Assembly: GCA_016708845.1 (NCBI GenBank)
Contig: JADJFB010000010.1
Location: 1 to 27,606 of the forward strand
Reading direction: 5' to 3'
Length of the DNA stretch: 27,606 bases
Origin: Bacteroidota bacterium
Lineage (GTDB): Bacteria > Bacteroidota > Bacteroidia > B-17B0 > Aurantibacillaceae
The position numbers and the translations under genes are program-made. This document shows, piece after piece, positions 18,630-26,335 of this stretch. How positions within the stretch are numbered: position 1 is the stretch's first letter; every line of letters starts with the position of its first letter. The notes beneath the pieces are model-generated. The model did not search any database. It was not told where the DNA came from and saw only the letters and a program-made list of their open reading frames with translations.

Positions 18630-18769
18630 TTTAAAAAAGTTGATTTCGAGTATTGAAATTTGTATTGAGGTCGTTAAAAGACCACGCTCCATCAAGCAAA
18701 ACACAGAAAAGTACTCAATTAAAAGTTTCATTGGTTTGGCGAGTAATATTTTTATTAAATAAGAGAAGC

Positions 18770-18922
18770 CTAAAGGGCAATTAAATACATGAAAATTTCA
18801 GCTGCTATTAATGCATTACATCCGATATCTGTACTTCGTATATTTCTAAAGAATGAATAGGGCGCATTTGGATCAGCTAAAATTTCAACGTCTTCCTTTC
18901 TAAAGCGCCTATGTTTTTGCAA
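18770..18922 (-). CDS. Possible very small protein, overlapping the end of the tail-anchored protein gene
   Basis: The minus frame is open from 18,931 to a TAG at 18,770 and reads RFRKEDVEILADPNAPYSFF, then RNIRSTDIGCNALIAAEIFM and YLIAL. The composition looks coded (acidic and basic residues mixed, a hydrophobic end). It has no ATG; TTG at 18,922 is the only plausible start, giving 50 residues, and it overlaps the preceding gene by 14 bases. It could instead be an extension of that gene after a sequence error. The 18,630-18,769 stretch below it shows nothing further. Confidence 0.3.
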   Translation of the reverse strand: MQKHRRFRKEDVEILADPNAPYSFFRNIRSTDIGCNALIAAEIFMYLIAL

Positions 18923-19214
18923 CCACAATGGCTACAATAATCATAATTATTATAATCACTATAGCGGTAATTGTTTTGATTTTGCATCTGTTTTTGGAGT
19001 TCGCCGCTTTCCGTTTTGGAGTTGGATCTTTAAATTTCACTCGATCGTCTTCGGTAAAAACGTTTGCGCGTTTTAGAATCTTCACTCTTTCTTCTTTAAA
19101 TTTTTGTTTGCGGATTTCCTCCAATAGATCTGTGGAATCATTTATTGGGTTTAGCTCTTCTATGGTTGAAATATCTACTAGTGTAGGTTCTAAATTTGGG
19201 GGTAAGTTTTCCAT
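18909..19214 (-). CDS. Small tail-anchored protein, unknown function
   Basis: 101 residues. The N-terminal part is acidic (MENLPPNLEPTLVDISTIEE), followed by a charged helical part (LLEEIRKQKFKEERVKILKR) and a basic linker (PTPKRKAANSKNRCKIK). It ends with one transmembrane helix, AIVIIIIMIIVAIVVAK, only two residues from the C-terminus. This is the layout of a tail-anchored membrane protein with its soluble part in the cytoplasm. The ATG at 19,214 directly abuts the preceding gene's stop (TAAATG), which points to one transcript and coupled translation. The family is not recognised. Partner genes are the small basic protein upstream and possibly the tiny gene downstream. Confidence 0.6.
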   Translation of the reverse strand: MENLPPNLEPTLVDISTIEELNPINDSTDLLEEIRKQKFKEERVKILKRANVFTEDDRVKFKDPTPKRKAANSKNRCKIKTITAIVIIIIMIIVAIVVAKT

Positions 19215-19513
19215 TTACAAGTTTGTTTTTACAATTGTTAAATTATCATCATCGATTTTAAGTAGTCCTAAATTTCCAATTGGCAAGACCGATTTTGTAT
19301 CATCTTTTTTGTATGGTATTGGTTGTCCAAAGATTTAAAATCAAGTCCCATTTTGGTAAGCAATTCTGGTTTTGGCCTTATTTCTCTTTTATCTAGTAGG
19401 CATTTCAGAACCATATAGGACCACAATGCTTTTGATGATGCGTTTTTTCCAAGTGCCTTAATGGCTAATTTTCTTAAATAATTCTTTCGGTTCTTACCAG
19501 GTGTCTTTGCCAT
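19215..19513 (-). CDS. Small basic protein, unknown function, one frameshift
   Basis: About 98 residues after joining two frames near 19,330. It starts MAKTPGKNRKNYLRKLAIKA, strongly basic, then LGKNASSKALWSYMVLKCLL and DKREIRPKPELLTKMGLDFK. After the frameshift it reads GQPIPYKKDDTKSVLPIGNL and LKIDDDNLTIVKTNL, ending in TAA directly against the ATG of the tail-anchored gene. Without the join the frame ends earlier, at 19,268. The high positive charge of the N-terminus is compatible with nucleic-acid binding, but no motif is visible. The family is not recognised. Confidence 0.5.
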
Positions 19514-19599
19514 GTTTATGACAACAATCCGCCAACGGACTTATTGCTTCAAAGTTCCATGCAATCTGGATTCTTACAGATTCTGTGACGTTCGAACAT
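19494..19599 (-). CDS. Possible tiny Cys-rich (zinc-finger-like) protein, frameshifted
   Basis: From the ATG at 19,599: MFERHRICKNPDCME, then, after one extra base near 19,552, FEAISPLADCCHKHGKDTW and a stop at 19,494. The pattern C-x4-C ... C-C-H-x-H would fit a small zinc-binding unit. It overlaps the start of the basic-protein gene by about 20 bases, like the other contacts in this cluster. It is only about 35 residues and depends on a corrected frame, so confidence is low. Confidence 0.3.
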
Positions 19600-19714
19600 T
19601 TTTTTAAGATTTATAATTAATACGGAGTAGATGTACGAAGATTTTACACTGTAAAATTAATCTATTTATCAGTGCCAAAGCCTCAAAACCCCCATCAATT
19701 AGGGAAGGAGAAGG

Positions 19715-19752
19715 TTTCACTAAAAACATTTTATTCATTTTTTTTAGTGAAA
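19715..19752. repeat. Perfect 12-bp inverted repeat
   Basis: TTTCACTAAAAA (19,715-19,726) pairs with TTTTTAGTGAAA (19,741-19,752) around 14 bases. It lies between the tiny Cys-rich gene and the next minus-strand frame. There is no T run after it on either strand, so it is more likely a protein-binding site or element end than a standard terminator. The rest of 19,600-19,800 shows no gene. Confidence 0.55.
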
Positions 19753-19802
19753 TTCTATAATAGACTGATAATCAAAATAATTTTTCAATTTTTTTCAATT
19801 TG

Positions 19803-20003
19803 TTAAATCGGATGAAAAATGAGTGAAATGCAGAGGATCTTGATAAGGAGTATTGTTGAAAATCCGTATTTAAAGGTTTTAAAGTCATTTACTCCTCCAA
19901 TAACATTCGCTGCTGAAGAGAGTAGCTGTTTTCTCAATAATGATAGGATTGGGGCTAGTGTTAAATCGGAACCTGTGTAATAAATAGCCTCGTAAACAGT
20001 CAA
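19803..20003 (-). CDS. Hypothetical small protein, start uncertain
   Basis: The frame stays open for 101 codons, from 20,105 to the stop at 19,803, unusual for DNA this AT-rich. It reads YYSKPSKKKSLTLISKAFKI, then LTKVLTVYEAIYYTGSDLTL, APILSLLRKQLLSSAANVIG and GVNDFKTFKYGFSTILLIKI. There is no ATG in frame; TTG at 20,003 is the only start I can offer, giving 66 residues. The pattern suggests amphipathic helices with a hydrophobic end. The family is not recognised. The 20,106-20,330 stretch upstream shows no gene. Confidence 0.35.
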   Translation of the reverse strand: MTVYEAIYYTGSDLTLAPILSLLRKQLLSSAANVIGGVNDFKTFKYGFSTILLIKILCISLIFHPI

Positions 20004-20330
20004 TACCTTAGTTAAAATTTTAAAGGCCTTAGAAATCAGTGTTAAAGACTTTTTTTTCGAAGGCTTTGAATAATAAACTCCAAAAAAACAGTTAAAAAGT
20101 TTTATCTAAAAAAAGTGCATTATTTTTTTAGTGTATCTCTTAGATAAATTGACCTTCAGTAATTTAAGTTTGTAAATTTTTTATAAAAAAACGCCAACTG
20201 TCGGTTCTACATTTATAAAAAAATCAATTATTTCCTTTCGTTGTTTTTAATCCCAAGTCTTGCAAAGCTAATAAATCTAATCTATAAGAAATAAATATCA
20301 TTTTTACTTGTTGTATTGTTTCCTATTTTA

Positions 20331-20344
20331 ATGATTATAATCAT
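20331..20344. promoter_or_regulatory. FNR-box-like palindrome upstream of the CRP/FNR-family gene
   Basis: ATGATTATAATCAT is a perfect 14-bp palindrome with core TGAT-N4-ATCA, as in the FNR site TTGAT-N4-ATCAA. It lies 82 bases before the regulator's ATG, so autoregulation is likely. The same 12-bp core recurs at 25,563-25,574. Confidence 0.6.
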
Positions 20345-20425
20345 AAAATTAACAAATTGATAAAAGTAAATTCGTAACGCCATTTCTTCATTTTTATTAA
20401 TTTTAGGGAAATAAAAGATCTGTTT

Positions 20426-21016
20426 ATGCAAATTGATGCTGATATATTAATAACATGGGGTGCTGTCGCTAAAAAATCAAAAAGGCGATTTTATATTCCA
20501 TGAAGGCGACCAACCTAGATTTTATTATCAAATAATGGAAGGAACTGTTAAAATGTTTAATACAAATTTAGATGGGAAAGAATTTACTCAGTCGGAATTT
20601 AAAACTGGACATAGTTTTGCTTGAACCTCCCATGTTCATTGATGAAAATTACCCTTCTTCTGCTGTAGCTTGTCCAAGACACAATTATTTTGAAATTATC
20701 AAAAGAGAAATTTTAGAAATTTTAGATGAATATCCTGTATATCAAAACAAATGATTATTCTTTTGCTAAGCAAATATATAGTAAAGCTATAACCGCAAGA
20801 GAAATTATCAATAATACACCTGAGTCAAGAATAATGGGGTTTCTTAATGATTTTAAAAAGAAAAACAATCGAGATGGTGAGAAGATTGAAATCCCATATA
20901 CTCGCCAAGAGATTGCTAACTATACTGGATTAAGAGTAGAAACGGTTATTAGGACTTTAACAAAAATGAAAACTAAAAAAATAGTTCAGATAGTTGAACG
21001 CAAACTAATATATTGA
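20426..21016 (+). CDS. CRP/FNR-family transcriptional regulator, frameshifted
   Basis: About 197 residues once frames are joined near 20,480, 20,620, 20,690 and 20,750. The start is ATG 20,426 (MQIDADILITWGAVAKKSKK). The cyclic-nucleotide-type beta-roll reads GDFIFHEGDQPRFYYQIMEG and TVKMFNTNLDGKEFTQSEF. The C-terminal helix-turn-helix is YTRQEIANYTGLRVETVIRT with recognition helix RVETVIRTLTKM. Val-Glu and Arg in V-E-x-x-x-R match the FNR rather than the CRP pattern, consistent with TGAT half-sites. The N-terminus has no Cys cluster, so it is not a classical iron-sulfur FNR and senses another signal. It overlaps closely with the next membrane gene (2-bp gap). Confidence 0.85.
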
Positions 21017-21018
21017 TT

Positions 21019-22224
21019 ATGTCTTTTAATATTAAATTCTGGTTAAAAATATCGCTAATTAATTTTTTGATTGTAGTTACTGGTGTTTTAATGAGGTATA
21101 AAATCGGCTTTGATTTTCCACATTTAAGTCAAAAAACATATAACGCGCCCATTCTCATTTTGCATTTGCTGGTTGGATTACACATGCTCTCTCCTTGTTA
21201 ATGATTCACTTTGTTTTAAAAAAACTTCACTTACAGATACTAAAATTACAAACGAATTATCATTGCAAATTTGATATGTTCCATATGGTATGTTATTCTC
21301 ATTTTCTTATAATGGCTACAGTACTTTATCCATTATTCTCTCTACAATTACAATTGTTATAGCCTTTTTTTTGCATTTTTTATTTTAGGACTTAGAAAAC
21401 ATTATGATTCAAATCCTCCAAACCATGGTTTAAAGCAGCACTATTTTTTAATATTTTTCATCAATTGGCACATTTTTACTTAGCATACATGATGGCTTCA
21501 GGAATTTTAATGAGCACTGGTACTTAGCCTCTGTTTATTTTTACCTTCATTTTCAATACAACGGTTTTTATATTCTCATGTCTTGGTATATTTTTTAGGC
21601 GAATGCAATACAATATTTCTCAGTTCAAATACGACAAAGGTTTTAAATTATTTTATATGTCGTTTGTTCCGACCTATTTTCTATCAACATTATGGGCAAA
21701 ATTACCTATTTGGCTATATATCATTGTTGTGAATGTAGCGCATAACAAGTATTTGCTTGGATAAAGAATTGTCAAGCCATTAAAATAGCTCTTGAGTTGG
21801 GAGGTACCACATTAAATAAATTTCAGACTTATCTATTTTTATTTGTTGGAATTGCATTTACAATAAAACTATTATTACAATTAGGCTCAACTATTCCGGC
21901 AGTAAGCGATCTTGCATTTGGATTTAGACCGAATTGATTGCTTATTTACATTTAGTTTTGTTAGCAGTCATTTTAGTATTCATTCTTTCATTTTTATATA
22001 CTTTTAAATTAATATTAGTTAATACACTCACTACTATAGGATTTAGTGTATTTGTTATAGGGATATTTTTGAATGAATTAGTTTTAGGTGTTCAAGGAGT
22101 GGCAGCTTTCAGCTACATAGTTGTAAAATATGTAAACGAAACTCTTTTTGGAGTATCATTATTACTTTTCTCAGGCACCATATTAATGGTGCTCTCTCAA
22201 AGAAAAAAATCATTAGAAATATAA
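21019..22224 (+). CDS. Multi-pass membrane protein with heme-copper-oxidase-like His motif, frameshifted
   Basis: About 400 residues with roughly ten hydrophobic segments. The start ATG 21,019 gives MSFNIKFWLKISLINFLIVV and TGVLMRYKIGFDFPH. Shortly after a frameshift near 21,140 comes AHSHFAFAGWITHALSLLMI, a His-rich motif in a helix like that of heme-copper oxidase or NO-reductase subunit I and their relatives in Bacteroidota. Later parts are HQLAHFYLAYMMASGILMST, YDKGFKLFYMSFVPTYFLST and AYLHLVLLAVILVFILSFLY. A role in oxygen or NO handling is inferred from the motif and from the adjacent regulator; a full set of catalytic ligands was not verified because of errors. Frameshifts lie near 21,140, 21,370, 21,420, 21,530, 21,765 and 21,935. 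Confidence 0.6.
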
Positions 22225-22250
22225 TACAATTAATATTTAATGAAATTCTC

Positions 22251-24208
22251 TTAAAAGATAAAACTTAAATTCATTAGAAAATTTCGTCCGAATCTTGGTA
22301 CACCTCCAATATCAAGATGTTCTCTATAGTTAGCATCGAAAATATTTCTCACAAGCTACTGTAAGTTGCAGAACGGTAGATTTAATTCCTCACATTTCGT
22401 GATGCTCTGAAATTAAATGATTAAAAATGGCGTTATTTTATCTCCATAATCGCTATTAATTCGACTTTGAGTCGCCTTGCATAATCATGTTCAAATTGAA
22501 ACTGAAAAAGTTTATAATTATATGCGTAAAGCATGTTGCATTTAAAAGGAGAGATCCGAGGCAAGCGTTCCTTCATTAGTTTGCGCATAAATATATTTCG
22601 CAGTAGCTATATATGACATCTGACTTGAAATCTTTGCTTTTAAATTTGCTTCCAAATCCTGACTAGTTGCATAATCAATATTTTTACAGTGGTTTTTAAA
22701 TCCGCACCAATCGTCATCTGACTAAATCCTACTAATTGGTATGAATAAATATAATTTTGAATATGATGTACAGAAAAAATCTATAGAATGATCAACTTTT
22801 TAAACTGTTGCTTAAATAACAATTCCATCTGGTAAGATTGTTCTGGATTAGGTGGATGTTTCCAATATAATCAAACCGATATTGTCTATCAAATAAGTAA
22901 TACCGTATCTCGTGTGAATTGATGTATTCTCTCTCCTGTACCCCAACGTCAAATGCGTTAATTGTTTTTTCACCTTCAACATAAACAAGATTAAATTTTT
23001 CAGAAAAAATTTAGTTTCAGTTACATCTGTATTATACACTTTCCACTGTTTTGAGCCAGATTCCTTAGATGTAGGTTGATTGTGACAATCATTCTACCAT
23101 TGGTATTGATTGTTGTGTTAAATTTAAATTAAATGATTGATTGATCGCTATTCCAATGTCCATTTAAAAATTTCGGGTAACATGTTTGCATATACATAAT
23201 AGCTCTCCAGAGGGATACAAAAACTCAAATCTAGTATAAAACATGATGATAATCACCCGAAGTTTAAGTTATTTTTACCAAACAATTCATTAAATGCTCC
23301 AAATGTTTTGTCCAGCTTTATAACCATATGACAAGGCACTCATTCTCCGTGTATATCCATTTGGTGAATAACATACTTTTGTCATATTTTAAGATTATTT
23401 TTGCAAACTAACCCTTCTCAGTCCAATTGATGAGCTAGAGAAAATATTTGTGCGGATGCAGTCCCCATCCATTGGTAGGACGTAGGATATCCAATGTTTT
23501 TCCCAATCTCAATATAACCTAACCTTAAATTGGGATTGGGTTATTTTAAAACTGCTGAATAGCTGCAGAAGTGTTTAATTTTGATATTCTGAGTGTTGAA
23601 TCGAAAAGTTTTGAACCTGCCCTATAATTACCAGCTTTTCTTAAGTTCCGATGGCGATAAGCCACTTTTTATAAGATTACTAAACGGTATGAGAATTGCT
23701 ACCATTATTTAGGTTGTTAGTTTGAAAACTGTCCGTTTAATTTTGAATGACAAGTGAATGTCGTCTTTTTTGGTTTCATTCCAATCGACCTCGAATTGTA
23801 CTTTCCATCTAATGCGCCAGAAGCACCATGGTTTCTTGAATAGATTGTAAATTTGCTGGTTTAATATAGATAGATACTGGGGATCCATTTTATCTGTACA
23901 TGCACCATAAGGCAACATTCCATCTATAGTTGCATTAGATTGTCCAGCTAAAATTTCGAAAGTTGGTTCTAATCCATCTTTTAACTCCTCTTTCGATCAA
24001 ATTAACACCCTAAAACTATTGAGAATATCTTCAGTACTTACAATTTACTATTTTTAAAAAGTCAAAAGCATGATTATCATTGTCATAATTTTCTAGAAAC
24101 ACATACCTCTTCCAATTGAACTGATTTAACAGCAGAGTCTAGGAATTATTTATCCTAATAAACTCTGCTGAAAAGAATCATTAATAATACTGATCTAAAT
24201 CGAAACAT
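22251..24208 (-). CDS. TonB-dependent receptor, probable metal (copper) uptake, heavily frameshifted
   Basis: Outer-membrane receptor that takes up a substrate with energy from TonB. The start ATG 24,208 gives the signal peptide MFRFRSVLLMILFS, then SVQLEEV, NYDNDNHAFDF and VSTEDILNSFRG. The plug carries GLEPTF, GGQSNATIDGMLPYGACTDK followed by MDP (about 23,875-23,950), and ETMGASGALDG. The GACTDKMDP segment marks a Bacteroidota TonB-receptor subfamily that I associate with metals. The C-terminal barrel ends ENIFDANYREHLDIGGVPRF and GRNFLMNLSF, the classic TonB-receptor end, at the stop at 22,251. About 650 residues. It overlaps the lipoprotein gene stop in TAATG, so both are one operon. Errors occur every few dozen bases. 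The copper assignment is inference from the neighbour's Met/His motif. Confidence 0.85.
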
Positions 24209-25042
24209 TACTGTGGAGTTGTTTCAAAATATACCGATCACTATAATAGGTGTTCCATTTTTAAAGAATATCCAAGTTAATTCTCCATAAACTGTCATTG
24301 TAAAATTAACTTTACCCACATAGTGACCATTTGATGTTAAACAGGATTGCTTGTTAGGAGAACCGTGTCCCATACCTGACATTTCTGGAATAATTCAACA
24401 GAATAATTATCAATTGGAGGGGAAGACATCTTGCCTCTTATGAAGAGTAATTTCAAAATCATTAATCCTTTACTGAGGATTTCAAAAGACCTACTAATGA
24501 TATAAGTTTTACGAATGGTACTAACAAGACTCAATACAGTTGTCTTAAATCTAGCTGGAGAACTTGAAATAACATTTACACCCATAAGTTCACTTCCTCT
24601 AAACCATTTTTATGATTATGGAAATTCAAATTATGACTATAGATGCGGTTCCAGGCATGGAAAAACTTTACACAGTTTAAAATAATTATCAGTAGTAGTA
24701 GTATCTGCCTGTATTTTCTACTGGACTAACCATGTTGCATCATTCCATATCCATCATCGGATTGTTATTAAAGTGTCCGGCTGACAATCCGTGCCATCGG
24801 TAGAATCAACTGCAACATAAACAACATATATATCCTATGTTTCAAAATGGTTTAGCTGAATAAATAATGGCTTTAGCATTGCCCATTAATATGTTTCTCC
24901 AATCTGAAATTAAATTAGAAGTGGAATTTGATGTGAATTATTTCTTCGTCAGGTGCTGTGTTTTTTTTACAAGAAAAAGTGCGATTACGCCAGCACAGTT
25001 AATGCTAGCGCTAAACATTGATTTCGTAATAGAGTTTTTAAA
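24208..25042 (-). CDS. YtkA/FixH-like periplasmic lipoprotein with Met/His motif, frameshifted
   Basis: About 275 residues pieced from three frames. Near the start is a lipoprotein-like signal (SINCAGVIALFLV, then KKNTAPDEE). Then come GETY.MGNAKAIIYSAKPF, VDSTDGTD and a Met-rich stretch PMMDME.MQHG (about 24,735-24,755), VENTG-DTTTDNYF, and NVISSSPARFKTTV. The last domain is YtkA/FixH-like: LHKRQD, PPIDNYSVELFPEMSGMGHG, SPNN and NGHYVGKVNFTMTVYGELTW. Met/His clusters of this kind bind copper in other envelope proteins. The stop (24,208-24,210) overlaps the receptor's ATG, so the two should function together, perhaps handing metal to or from the receptor. The start codon is not clear; ATG 25,018 is the nearest intact one. 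Confidence 0.6.
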
Positions 25043-25615
25043 TTATAACACAATCCATCGACAACACTGTTAAAAAGCAATTGTATTAGTTGAATAATAG
25101 AATGAATTGAAAAACTTTAATCACCTTTAAGAAAAAAAGACCAATACTAAATAAATATAGTCTAAACTTTAGGTGGATGAAAAACCGAACGATGTGTCTC
25201 TAGTTTCTCATTTAAATGTCTCAATTAACGCAAGGTTTGATATATAAATGAATCGTGGTAAAACAGTATTGTCGTATCCAGAACAAAATTGGAACCATCT
25301 GCATTTTTGATAAAACTTTTTGCTGGAGACTCTTGTTTTCTTCACTCTTTCAATTGCTTTTTTTAAATGATATTTCCATTACATTTTAATTTATTGCTTT
25401 TATTTTCGTAAAATTAACAATTGACTTTATTTAAAAGGTAGTTTGGGATTATTACTAATTTTCCAATAGACTGAGTTAGAATGCCAAAGATCATGTATAC
25501 TAATTGTTTCACTGTTACTTTATGAGGGATACAAATGTAATGTATGAACTGTTTTATAAATGTGATTATAATCATAAATAAACTTTATTACATCCTTTAA
25601 AAGTTCAACCACTTC
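25043..25615 (-). other. Unresolved region between the lipoprotein gene and nrdG
   Basis: No reliable gene. Minus-strand pieces such as NADGSNFVLDTTILFYHDSF (about 25,240-25,305) and LNEKLETHRSVFHPPKV (about 25,165-25,215) look coded and suggest a short frameshifted gene from about 25,376 to 25,165, but I cannot assign a family. The 25,400-25,560 part looks like a promoter region and holds the palindrome at 25,563. Confidence 0.3.
25563..25574. promoter_or_regulatory. Second FNR-box-like palindrome
   Basis: TGATTATAATCA, a perfect 12-bp palindrome identical to the core of the one at 20,331. It lies 41 bases past the nrdG stop and upstream of the minus-strand unresolved gene, lipoprotein and receptor genes. 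A CRP/FNR-family protein is encoded 4.5 kb away. Confidence 0.5.
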
Positions 25616-26312
25616 TTAAAACAACAGATAATTGGTGTTAAGAGAAGAAACATTAATTGTATTATGTATTGTGCTTCTATTCCTGCCAGTATCGTTTCTG
25701 TATCGTCTATATAAATTTTGAAGGTATAAGATCTTTTATAACTGTAAACTTTTCTAAAACATTTATCATTTTTTGAATGTCAGTTTTGGAACTGAAAAGA
25801 GACATGAGTCAAGCGTTGTTCTTTATTTCCAATTTTAAAGATTACTTCGGGCACTAACAATTTATGACTACAGACAACCCCCGAATATAACTTAGAGTTT
25901 GTTATTGATTCGAACTGCATCTGTTGGCGCTCTAAAATCAAGTGCGACATAGTCTATTAATTTTTCATTTATTAAAGTTTCTAATATTTTGGGAGCCTGT
26001 TCTATTTGTATCAATTTGAATTAATAACAACCCCATTTTTTTATTTCTATCAGTTAAGTTTAATAATAATTTTTATGAAGGCAGTACATTCACCCTCCAC
26101 TTAAAACTACACCATCCAATAAATTTATTCTTGTTTTGGGCAAATTTAAGTTTCTGAAATGATACCTTTCTTTTACTCTAAAACTATATCTGGATTATAA
26201 TAATATAAATATCCTACATTACAGCCTAAAATCCATAAAAATGCAGGCTGTTTTATGAGGGTAATCCAATAAAGTAAAATGGAGTGATGCTTGTAAATTG
26301 GGTCAGCTACAC
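25616..26312 (-). CDS. nrdG: Anaerobic ribonucleotide reductase activating protein, frameshifted
   Basis: Radical SAM enzyme that makes the glycyl radical on NrdD under anaerobic conditions. Pieces in order: PIYSITPF-like start and DYPHKTACI (about 26,240-26,310), the cluster region LGCN...LY-YYNPDIVL (about 26,190-26,235; Cys codons partly lost to errors), LLDGVVLSGGECT (about 26,090-26,135), LINEKLIDYVALDFRAPTDA (about 25,915-25,975), RTTLDSCLFS, and IDDTETILAGI near 25,700. The stop is at 25,616. Length about 230 residues. An AGAGGAGG purine box at about 26,312-26,320 suggests the start lies just after it, but the ATG itself is corrupted. It directly follows nrdD. Frames change many times; identity is firm from the order of motifs. 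Confidence 0.8.
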
Positions 26313-26335
26313 CTCCTCTCATTAAATTGCAATCG

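Larger units (their letters stand above)
15270..19600. mobile_element. Integrated genomic island at tRNA-Leu (right end not defined)
   Basis: From the tRNA-Leu 3' end to about 19,600 or beyond the content is a serine recombinase, a coupled small gene, two unrecognised genes, a phased repeat array and a string of tiny overlapping genes, all on the minus strand. This differs from the flanking housekeeping and envelope genes. I found no copy of the tRNA 3' end farther right, so the right boundary, somewhere before the regulator gene at 20,426, is not fixed. No transfer, replication or phage structural genes are visible, so it is either a small mobilizable island or a remnant. Confidence 0.55.

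Noticed and set aside
18928..19338. Plus-strand 136-residue open frame
   Set aside because: The minus-strand small genes in the same place abut each other stop to start, which fits real genes better.
23709..23918. A separate small gene on the minus strand
   Set aside because: Its GACTDKMDP segment belongs to the plug of the TonB-dependent receptor; it is one fragment of that gene.
24867..25073. Plus-strand open frame of 68 residues
   Set aside because: Antisense to the lipoprotein N-terminus, which has a recognisable signal sequence.
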